Assembly: GCA_963576565.1 (NCBI GenBank)
Contig: OY755039.1
Coordinates: forward strand, 143,413,369 to 143,477,368
Direction: 5' to 3'
DNA: 64,000 nt
Origin: Aspidapion aeneum
Lineage: Eukaryota > Arthropoda > Insecta > Coleoptera > Brentidae
Numbering within the stretch: the first letter of the stretch is position 1; each line of letters begins with the position of its first letter. The position numbers and the translations under genes are program-made. The notes beneath the pieces were generated by a model that was not told the origin of the DNA, did not search any database, and was given only the letters and a program-made list of their open reading frames with translations. Below are positions 36,601-48,600 of the stretch, piece after piece.

Positions 36601-39600
36601 GTGTTTTCTATCTGTGTGTACTTTTGATTTATTAAGAAGTAGTGATTTTTATTTAATATGCCAAAACCAAAGCATTCAGTTTGATAATGATATATATCAG
36701 ATATATATCCGATATATATCATGTGATATGATATTTATATAAATATCATGATATTTTCGAACCCTGATTTTAAAACTTGACAAACCTCTAGTGACATGTT
36801 ACCGAAGGGACATTTTCATAATTAATTTATTTTTATTGGTTTATACCATAGACGAATGACAGTTAGTTTACTGTGGTTTATACTAAATAATGACCGACTT
36901 CCATTCTAAATATCAGAAAATTTGTCAGTATTCCGCTGTACAAAAGTATAAGCATCTGTTCGGTTCGGTTCGTGTAGTATCGATAGATTCGGCTGCCGCA
37001 TAGGCATCGCGGAGCTGACTGGGAATCCCCTGTTTCACATGTGGTAGATCCCCGACGCCATGATTTCTTTTGTTTTCTATTTTCCCAGGTTAAAGCAGTT
37101 ACTGTGTTTTCCATCTGTGTGTACTTTTGATTTATTAAGAAGTAGTGATTTTTATTTAATATGCCAAAACCAAAGCATTCAGTTTGATAATGATATATAT
37201 CAGATATATATCTAATATATATCATATATATATTATGTGATATGATATTTATATAAATATCATGATATTTTCGAACCCTGATTTTAAAACTTGACAAACT
37301 TCTAGTGACATGTTACCGAAGGGACATTTTCATAATTAATTTATTTTTATTGGTTTATTAACAGTATTCTTTATAATAAAAGTTAAAAAGCTTACTAAGC
37401 CTATAATACACAAAATTTTTTGGCCTGTTACAGCCAAATTTAGGTTATGTTCCAAGAAAAAAGTGCTTTATATTGTTTTTGTTGCATTTATTTTTATCTT
37501 CCAGCACATTGTTTATTAGAGATAATATGGCTATATTTATTCAACATTACCTTAAAGCCTTCTGTTTGTTCAATTGTTTATTCACATAATAAATAATTTG
37601 CATAGCTAATATTGGATTTTAGTAAATGCGTACTTATTAGTGGACTTACTAAAGGGAAAAAATATCTAAAGTAAACGGTCGTATATTTTAAAAATTCTTG
37701 TACTTCTTGTCTACGTTTAAATGAGTCGAAACTTAAATAAAAAAAAAATTAATAGAATAAAAAAAAATTCATAAAAAAAACACCCAACTGCTAAATTTAC
37801 TTGTAAGTACTAGTCGCATTTGAGTACAACATTGATAGGTATACCTATAATGTATGACGTGCTGGCCCCGAAAAGCAACCTCAAAAATCCCACAGAATTT
37901 TAAACAGTCTATTAACCTACTAAGTATATTTCTATTTATTGCCACATTTTCATTATGTTCACTAATATTTTGCGTATAGGCACTATTCAATTGGCACCTA
38001 ATATCAGTCTTGCCTAGCATAGAAAATTCTATGTGGTTATTTAAATAAGTAGCACTTACTTTGTGTCTTTAACATTAACGTATTAACGTTTTGGTTCGTT
38101 GTTTGCACCAAAAACAGCCTTATCTCTTTCTCTTGGATTAGTTTAAGAAGGGAGATAGAAAAGATAAAAAAATAAGATGCTTTAAGCGCTCGTAAATGAC
38201 TTCGAGATGTTTTTTGTTCGCTTTCTTAAGACCTTCTAATCAAGAATAGTTTTGTCTCTTTCTCTCGCATCGTTTTAACAAAAGAGTAACAAAATAAGAT
38301 ACTTTACACGGGCCTAGACCATTGCGGCAGGTTTTTAGTTCCTTTGTTGTAGTGAGGGACAGTAATCGAGAATAGTTTTGTTTTTTTTCTCGCACTGGTT
38401 TAATAAAGGAAAACGAAGGAGTAGCAAAACACAATGCTCGAAGCGTTTTAAAGTGATCATCGCTTGTTTTGTTCATTCATTCATCCATATTTGGTATTGT
38501 ATAATTATTATGGTAAGGTTTGTAAGAAGAACAGTTTCGTCCTTTTCCCTCGCATTGGTTTAAAAAAGAAATAAAAGTAAAGGAAAAATGGGATAATTCT
38601 GGTGACTATTAAAGAGAAAGGAAATGGAGTTTTCTATGGACCAAACAAAAACACATTCTTTACTGCAGAAGTACGTTTTCCAAAACAAATTGTTTATCTA
38701 GACGGTCGATTTATTTGGATTTTTTTGTTTATTTCCCAGTTAATGGTCTTTAACTTTTCACTAAATTCCTAGAGATCACACATTCCTTTTGCCACCCACG
38801 CAGGATCACTTCGTGGATTGTTCATAATAAGACAAATAAAACAAAAAATCATTTCATTTTTCACAACCGCACAACCAGTTTTCAGCATCGTATAATTTTT
38901 TATTACTTACACTAAAATTTTGGTTATATTTTAGGATTTTTAGGGCCGGTCTATGTGGCCCTAAAGATTTTATTTGTAATCGAAGTTCATTCTTGTCAAC
39001 GTATTTAAATTTGCACAGTGAATTATGTAATCGACGGTATTTATGTCCATTTTATAAACAAAAACAATGACACGCGACCGGCAATGCTTTTTACTACTGA
39101 CATAGCCCAAATCAAAACAAACTCATACGTATTCACTAAGGATACAACCGGCATCGTGTAGAAGGGCAACAGACGTTTCCGCACGATAATGATGGCCGAC
39201 TTAAACTAAAACACACATTCCTCCTGCCCCCTTTTGAGAACATCCATCCATATTCTGCTGAAAAACGGGTGAAATTGAAACTTTGCCCCGCGCGGCGCTG
39301 CCGGCTTGTAATTCTTTACGCTAAAAAAGTTCACCCAATTAATCGCTTGTTGTTAACCACAGATAATAAAAAGCACTAGACAATCATGTCGTAACGGAAG
39401 ATTTAACTTAAAAATATTGTTTGTTGTTTAGTTTTGGGAGGGCACTGCCTCGTTGCCCTCCCTAGGGTCACTGCATCACGAAGACGTAGTGTCTTCTTAT
39501 GGAGACGCCAGGCTCTCAGGATGCAGTGACCCTAGTCCTCCCTGTAGCAGCCGCGACTGGTGTCACCTAGATATCCCTGGTCTAGGTGAATGTTGGTGCA

Positions 39601-42600
39601 AATGGCCCTAGATAAACAAAAAACATTTAAAAATTGAATTTTTTTCTGTTTAACTAATCACCTTTAATTATTTTTCCATTCTTTAAATTGAAACGCTGGC
39701 TGCTCTAATAATAGATAATTATTGAAATAAAGCCAGGCCATAATAGTGCCAGAGACAATTTTGACACCTTCACATTGTAATATCAGCTGTGATCTTTCAA
39801 CACACGGCCTTTGTTTACTATATGAACCGGAATAAATAGTGCCTTCTTTTATTAATTGCAAATAAACGACGAAAGTTTTAAATTCGACTTTGATATGTCA
39901 ATTTTGAAGGATTAACCGTCAGTTTTCAATGTGAATGTGTCAAAATAGTGCCTGGCACAATTATAGCCTGGCTGTATTTCAATAATTCTCTAATACTGGT
40001 GTTAAAAATTGAATGTTTTTCTGTTTATCTAATCACCTTTAATTATTTTTCCATTCTTTAAATTGATACGCTGGCTGCTCTAATAATAGAGAATTATTAA
40101 AACAAAGCCAGGCCATAATAGTGCCAGGCACAATTTTGACACCTTCACATTGTAATATCAGCTGTGATCTTTCAACACACGGCCTTTGTTTACTATATGA
40201 ACCGGAATAAATAGTGCCTTCTTTTATTAATTGAAAATAAACGACGAAAGTTTTAAATTCGACTTTGGTATGCCAATTTTGAAGGATTAACCGTCAGTTT
40301 TCAATGTGAATGTGTCAAAATAGTGCCTGGCACAAATATACCCTGGCTGTATTTCAATAATTCTCTAATACTGGTGTTAAAAATTGAATGTTTTTCTGTT
40401 TATCTAATCACTTTTAATTCTTTTTCCATTCTTTAAATTGAAACGCTGGCTGCTCTAATAATAAGACGCTTAATGTCAATATTGTCAATCGCTCAACCAC
40501 ACGACTCGACTCTGTTCGCTTGAAAAACTTTTCGAGCCTCAACGAGTTTCTGGGAATTTTGCTGATTAGGATGCAGAAACTAGAAAATTTTATTTTATTT
40601 TATTGGAGCGAAAATCTAGGATGTCTTGATAACAAAATTAAGGAAGGTCGTTTCAGCTTGAGTTTATCATTGATCAATTTTCTGTCATATTCAGGTTATT
40701 CTTTTTAAAACCATATAGATTCGTTGTTCGTATATAAGTTTATTTTTTTTATTTTGGAGGTTACTTTATGACACTAGATTATGTTAAATGAGAAAATGTC
40801 AAAGACGAGCTGTCATAATAATTAAAAAAACAAACTATATCACGGATTTTTCTTATTTCTGGTATTTTTGCAGTACTTGATCTTCACAACTTAAAAATGT
40901 ATTTTAAATTTTTTTTAAGTTAAATCTGTATTTTTATACAAGGAATCAAAATTTTGGATTTCAGATTTTTTTATCAAAAACTGATTTTACTTTTTTTTAA
41001 AAAAGTTATCTTGTCACAATACATGTTATTTTCTGGGTAATTTGTAAAGGTTTAGAACTAAGGATTTTTAATTTTTTTTTTAAGTTACCAAGTTTTCCTT
41101 ACCTAAAACTTAAAAAAATATTTTACAAATCATTAGTTTTTTAACCTTTTGAAACTTAATAAGAAAAGAATAAAACTTGTATTGTAATTGGATAACTATA
41201 AAAAAAAATAATAAAATCAATGTTTTTGATGAAAAAAGCTGAAATCCAAATTTTTGATCCACAGTATAAAAATAGAGAAGAATGAATTTATTTAAAATTG
41301 CGGTACCTCGTTTTACCCCCGTACCACATTTCGTCCCCACTTTCCCTTACACATACCTAATTTAACAACTTTACCTCACCATCAAACAAAATTTTTTCAG
41401 GAAATGGGCTATGAAACCCATCTGGTTGGAAAATGGCACCTGGGTTCTTCTACGTGGAACGAAACGCCAACTTTCAGAGGGTTTGATCATCATTTTGGGT
41501 ACTACGGTACCTATATGAGCTACTATGACTATTTGTCCACTTGGAGAGTAAGTACCTATCTTTATACGTTTATTGTGATTTAAAGTAGTACCTAGTTTAA
41601 AATTACAAAAAACGTCGAAATTGCCACTCACTCACTCACTCACTGATGTATAGATCATCAATATTCTACTGTACTTCCAGACATGCTACAAAGCTGAAAT
41701 TTAGCAGATAGATAGAAATTATGACCAAACCCCTGGAAAAAATCAAAAAACCCTAAAATTCTAATTTACTCCCCTCCCCTATACATGTAAAGTTATGTAA
41801 AATAAATTCTAGAGAGCTGAGCTTTGGTAGACTGATAGGAACTATGATAAAACTATAGAAAAACATTAAAACACCCCGAAATTCTAATTTACTTCCCTCC
41901 CCTATAAATGTAAAGTTATGTAAAATTAACATTGCCCACTTCCAGAAACGCTAGAGAGCTGAGCTTTTTAAGACTGAAAGGCACCATGATAGAACTATAT
42001 GAAAAAATGTAAAAACACGAAAATTTTAATTTACTTCCCTCCCCTATAAATATAAATTTATATAAAAGTAACATTGCCCACTTCCAGAAACGCTACAGAG
42101 CTGAGCTTTGGAAGGCTGATAGAAATTATGATGAAACCATGGGAAAAAAATTTAAAAACCCCAAAATTTTCATTTACTTTCCTCCCCTATAAATGTAAAG
42201 TTATGTAAAAGTAACATTACCTACTTCCAGAAACGCTAGAGAGCTGAGCATTGGAAGACTGATAGGAACTATGACAAAACTATAGGACAAAATTTAAAAA
42301 CACGACAATTTTAATTTACTTCCCTCCCCTATACATGTAAAGTTATGTAAAAGTAACATTGTGCACTTTCAGAAACGCTAGAGAGCTGAGCTTTGGAAGG
42401 CTGATAGGAACTATGATAAAACCATGGAAAAAAATTAAAAAACCTCAAAATTTTAAGTAAGGCATTGCAAAAGTTCTAAAGAATATTCCACATATTTTAC
42501 TACTTTAAAAATTAAATATTATCCGATTCCTTTAAAAAAGAAGTGAAATCATAACAAAAACATTTCATGTAAAAAAAGCCAAGTACGCGAAAATGGCATT

Positions 42601-45600
42601 CCGTAAAAAGAATTGATATAAAAGTAAAGCCAAGTTCTACAATACAAATTTCAAAATGAAAGGTTCTTATTAGTTTGGAACTGTTTTTCTAAACTTGGCT
42701 ATTACGGCTGTAAATAACTCTTAGGCACAGTGCTTAATTGAACATAAATAAGTTTGGCTGTAATAGCAAAGTTTAAAAAACATTTCCAAAGTACTAAGAA
42801 CCTTTCATTTTAAAATTTGTATTGGAGAACTTGGCTTTACTTTTATATCAATTCTTTTTACAGAATGCCATTTTCGCGTACTTGGCTTTTTTTTACATGA
42901 AATGTTTTTGTTATGATATATTCTTTCCCTAAAGTGCTTGATTTAAAAATTTGATAAAAAACCAGTAAATACCTGTTTTTTTTAATATTTATTTAATTAA
43001 CTCAATTAACGGACACTGCTGGACAGATTTGTCATCGGTCTCAGTCAGGGCCGTACCCTGAAAACAATTTCGGGCGGAGATTTAAAAGTTTTCATCAAAA
43101 TTTGCGTATTTTGCAATTTTTTGTCTTGTTTGTGTTAAGAAATTTCTTTTAACACACTTTAGCGATCATTTCTGGGGGGTGGGGGTTGATCCCCTTGTAT
43201 CCCCCCTAGGTACGATCTTGGTCTCACTTTACTAACTTAGGAATTTTTAAGAATGGAATTTTAATGTCTACAATAAAGTTTATTAGTTTTTCCTAATGAG
43301 CTTATTATCTACTAAATCTAAGAAAATTGGATAAAACCTGCAACAACAAAGGTTTGGTGATTTTAAAAAATTATATTTATTTGTCGTCACACCTTGATAT
43401 TCAGAGTTTACAACAAAATTTTATTATGTATAACATAGTGTAATATGTACTAGTTACATCACATTCACACGTGCCTAAACATTTCTTCTTAAGGAGCTTG
43501 GTTTTTTTTTTTTAAATGGATAGAACTTGTAAAAAAAGTGTTCTTTTTAAATTACCAAAATTACCGGATATCGCTGTGTACTTCTTCTTAGTTTTATTAC
43601 ACACTTCACAGAACATTGATGGTTATAGTTCAAACAAGGCCAACACAAAAATAGAGGCCACGACCCTGAAAAAATCAGCTGTTCTCCCGGGGCTGAATTT
43701 TACATTGGGTCTTATGGGAGGTCAGACGTTTTTTATGATATTTTCAAAATGGCACTACAGATTTCCGCAAAATTTCACTGAAATATTCTCAGACACCATC
43801 CCGATATTCCACCAAAGGTTTGTAAGGAAGCAACATGATTAAAAGGTTAAAATCTTTAAGATTTAGCATTTCTTATTTTTAATTCAAATTACCCGCCATG
43901 TACCACATGCCAACTGTTATATTTGACATGTATTTGACTTTGTCATATGTGATTGTCACATTCGCTTCTCCTTTAAACTTAATTTTTGTGTGAGCTAATG
44001 AAGCGGCTATGAAAAATTAGGGCTTACTATACATTTAAAAAAAATTGTTCTGCCAGAATAAAGTAAAAACAATCTCAAAAAGGCTTTATTTTAAAAAAAT
44101 CAAATATCCATGAACCGTCATTCCAACTTCAATATTTTAAAGACAATCAGCTGTGTCGTAACGTGTCCATCAAAAAAAAATCAGCCCCGGATGTGACGTC
44201 AACAAAGTGGAGGATCGTGGCCCGTCCATTTTGATAGCCCTGGTTCAAATTATACCCATTTGTAATGACGTAATTTTTGTTTATCTTTGTTTAGTATATT
44301 ATAAACAGCGGTGACAATAAACTTTTAAAAAAAGTAGTGTCTATGATTTAAATAGGTAGGTAATTTGTTATTTGAAGTGTCCGTCACTGTCAATCAAAAA
44401 ACATTGATTGACAAAGATATCTACGCCATACGTTTTTTTCTCACCTGGTGACGTCATTACAAATGCGTATAATTTAGACTATAGTTGGTGAACACTGTTG
44501 CCCAACAACATATTTACCAGTTTTTATAACAAATAATTTTCAATAATTGGCATAAAATGAAATCCACGGATTACCCCGCATTGGTAGCCCTTGAAATAAT
44601 AATTGTCTGGTATCAAAAATATTTTTAATAAACGTTATATGTACGGCAACACTGCCTCTAAATAAAGAAACTGGTAGCCTAGTTATTCGAACACAAGTAA
44701 GGTCAAACAGTGTCCTTTACTGAACGATAAAGTTTACACCAGGTAACTGCGCATGCCTCAAATAAAAGATTAGTGAAAAATGGGACATGCAAAGATTCCT
44801 ATTATCTACAATAAAGAGTATTATACGTTTTTCTCTAAAAAGCTTAGTTTTAGAGAAAATTCTTCACACCTGACTGCACACCAAGTAGTATAAATTTAGA
44901 AAAAAAACTTTTTGAAAACAAGCTTTTATAAAATGGACTAAAAAGCATAAAATAATTTTTTGAGTGTTCTGATATCATAATAATAAAAGCGATGGGCGTA
45001 AGGAAATTTACCCGTTTTTGTTTTTTAGCCTTGTTAACTCGAAGTTTAGTGAAACTCCAAATTCATTAAATTATAGCAGAAAAATGTAAGGGTAGACAAT
45101 TTAACCCAACCCACCCCAACCCTACTCAAACTACCCTTACATTTTTCTGATATGGATGGACATTTTTACGCCTGCTTCATATTAGGCAGATCATCCGCGA
45201 CCGGCAGTGTGTCGATTTAATTTGTCACATTGAAAAAGAAGAGTCGGCCCATCATCGGTTGTGGACGATCCACCAAATGCGCATGGAAAGGCATTTACCT
45301 AATATTAAATATGCCCAGAACACTCAAAAAATTATTTTATGCTTTTTAGTCCATTTTATAAAAGCTTGTTTTCAAAAAGTTTTTTTTTCTAAATTTATTT
45401 TTTAATTTTTAGATTTGTCTATGCATTTCAGCTAGCGCATCAATATTGCAGGGAGTCTTTCCTGTCAATCCCTAAAACTGTTCGTTATTATTATGATCAT
45501 TATACGCAAGGATTAATTAATTTTGGTCGAGATCGAACAAACTTTAGTTACCTCTTCTACACCCCCCCCCCCTTTTTTTATCGGGAGAGCATGTGAATTT

Positions 45601-48600
45601 TGAAATCAATCAATACCTACGTGGAAGTCAGTTGAAAGTAATCAAAAAACTCGTCATTAAATCGTCAATTTTGAATCCGCCATATTGAATTTTTGTAATC
45701 TGATCAAAAATTCGTAATCCTCATCCTCAAAAACCCCATGATACCAATTTTGGTGGAAATCCGACAAACTAAAATTTTTCGTCTTCTTCGCCCTCCACGT
45801 TAGGGGGGAGGTAAGCAGTCAGCGATACCACATTAGTGGATTGTCATCGGAACTATAACGGTATGCGAAATTTGAAGTCAATCGGACACGTGGAAGTCAT
45901 TTGAAAGTAATCAGAAAAACTTGACATTAAATCGTCAATTTTGAATCCGCCATATTGAATTTTTGTAATCTGATCAAAAATTCGTAATTCTCATCCTCAA
46001 AAACCCCCAGATACCAATTTTGGTGGAAATCCAACAAACTAAAATTTTACCTCCTCTCCGCCCTCCAGGTTAGGGGTGAGGTAGGCAGTCAGTGATACCA
46101 CATTATTGGTTTGTCATCGGAAATATAACGGTATGCGAAATTTGAAGTCAATCGAATACGTGGAAGTCTGTTAAAAGTAATCAGAAAAACTTGACATTAA
46201 ATCGTCCATTTTGAATCCGCCATATTGAATTTTTGTAATCTGATCAAAAATTCGTAATTCTCATCCTCAAAAACCCCCAGATACTAATTTTGGATGAAAT
46301 CGGACAAACTAAAGTTTTACCCCCACTCCACCCCCCCATGTTTGGAGTGCGGTAGGTACCCGATGAAACCATATTATTGTATTGTCATCGGAACTAAGAC
46401 GCTATGCGAAATTTGAAGTCAATCGGATGTTTGAAAGTTCTTCAAAAATGAGTTGCAAGATTTGATTACATAAGGTGAAGTTAAATAAAAGCTTGTAATA
46501 AGTAGCAGCCTACAAGATTGAATTTTTTAGTTTACACGTGAAAACAGTTAAATAGATATGTGTTTAAAATAAGTAGACAATGGAAGAAAATGGAAGTCCA
46601 AAATTTTGTTTCCAGAATTTAATTTTTTTTTAAATTTTGATGATGTGTCGGGGTTATGCAGCTAAAATTAAAAAAACTAATGCGATAGTACTTTTAGTTG
46701 TTTTTAGTAATTCTTTTAAAGTTAGAATTCGAATCTTGCATTTCAAAAAATATGAAAAAAAGTTAATAAACTTAACTCCGGATTTCTCTCGTCAAAACTA
46801 CCCCTTTTGTAGATGGATCCGTTATCAAAAATATGATTTTCAAAAACACTTTTTCCGAAGACATTTTGACCGAAAACATAAATTTCAAATGAAAAAATTT
46901 AATCAAAAAAATAATGTAGGGTAAATGCGGGAGAGCTGCCGCGGAGGGAGAGATGCCGCTTTTCACGAATTTCAATGATTACGCTATAACATAGGCAACC
47001 AAGTATGCCCACATTCAGAGGTCATCATTTAGTGAACGGTTATAACATCGGACGTGTTTGTTTTCTAAAATATCGCTTGCAATCCTTGAATTTACGACGG
47101 TAAGGTAAAATTCTTTTAGCAAAATTTTAAGTCCTGTCCTAATAAGTGTGGTTCTTTGCAATGTGGTAGTTTTTTTCACATTCGTGTGTTTTATTCAGTA
47201 TTTTGGGGTTATGTTTACAGGTCCCATGCCGTATTTTGTTGCGTTTTAAATCTGTGACTTTGATAATCAGGTGCGGCATCTCCCCCAACAAAAAGGACAG
47301 TTCGGTTCGGTTCGGTTCATTTCGAATTTTCAAGAAGACCGAGAAAAAATTCAATGGAGTGCCAGCGATGATGAACCTCTAGCCAAAAAGAAAAATGAAA
47401 ACCAGGAACGCTGCGTGGAATGCTTCGAAGTTTACGCAACTAAAAAAGTGAATTGGCTACAATGTATTAAATGCTTAAAATGTCACTTGCACCATGTATG
47501 GTGAAGTTTGTAACATCCGATCCAGACACGTATCTTCTATTTTCACGCGGCATCTCCCCCAGCAGTGTGGGAGAGATGCCGACTTTAATTAAAAAATATT
47601 TTTTTCTATAAGCGTGCGGAAAAGTCCACTTTTCCGCACGCATTTTAGTGTGGAAAGTGCCACTTTACCGCACTAGTGCGGAAAAATATTTTTTCCTACT
47701 CGCGTGCGGAAAAGTGTACTTTTCCGCACTCTTTTGCGTGCGGGAAGTAGCACTTTTCCGCACTAGTGCGGAAAAGTTACTTTGCCGCACTAGTGCGGAA
47801 AAGTTACTTTTCCGCACTGCCCCTTGAATTTTGTTTTTACATGAGTTTTAATGAAAATATGGAACTGCAATAACAGTAAACAGTTTTTTGCAATATTTAT
47901 TATGTGAGTATTACTATTGTTTCTCATAGGTACTCTATTAATAAGCAAAGTTTTTTAGAAGCTGCCTTTATTAATGACAGTTTTTTACTTTGTCAAGCAC
48001 TCTATTAACAGAATAACAGAACTGACACCCAACATGTAGATGTCATTATTTTTAAGGTGGCTATGAGTAAGTATAGCATCACTGTTTAGATACCATAGCA
48101 ACAAATTAAAATACAAACAAACGGTTTGATAGCTTTTTGAGCTGCAGCGTCGTTATAGTATAATATTATCCACTATTTTTGACCCAATGGACTCAGATTC
48201 CGAACAGGAAACGCCCCAGGAGATTTTGGAGGCAGCAAATGCGGCCACACTATCGTTGATACCCGAGAAATCTTCGCCAAGATACAACAAAGAATACGAA
48301 GCTTTAGAATCATGGTGTAAAAGCAAGAGTATGACCTTAGCAGTGGCTGCTTCAAAAGAGGAGGTAATATTGGCCTATTTTTATTATTTATCGAAGAAAC
48401 TCTCTCCTTCTACTTTATGGTCCAAGTATTCCATGGTTAAAATGGTCCTTAAAGTCAAACATAACATCGATCTTAAAAATTTTTGTAAATTGACAGCCTT
48501 TCTAAAACGCAAAAATGAAGGCTTTAAACCAAAAAAATCCAGAATATTTGAAAAGGAGGACACGGAAAAATTTTTGACCCAAGCGCCAGACTCGGTTTAT

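Larger units (their letters stand above)
37860..39559 (-). mobile_element. hAT (TTF type), copy 3, interrupted
   Basis: Reverse orientation. The right terminus, CAGTCGCGGCTGCTAC read on the reverse strand, ends at 39559; the left terminus is lost near 37860. The reverse strand retains remnants of the transposase N terminus: [20 protein letters not shown] and [20 protein letters not shown] (38000-37870), plus a degraded TTF segment (about 38900-38790). It is split by an insertion at 38082-38744 and a 74-bp hairpin at 39462-39535. Confidence 0.75.

Noticed and set aside
35806..37297. Reverse-strand frames with [17 protein letters not shown] in three tandem units
   Set aside because: Not recognised as a protein family; openness is explained by a repeated short stretch and unit differences do not look protein-conserving.
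47611..47818. CRISPR-like array
   Set aside because: The units are contiguous palindromes without unique spacers and the genome is eukaryotic.
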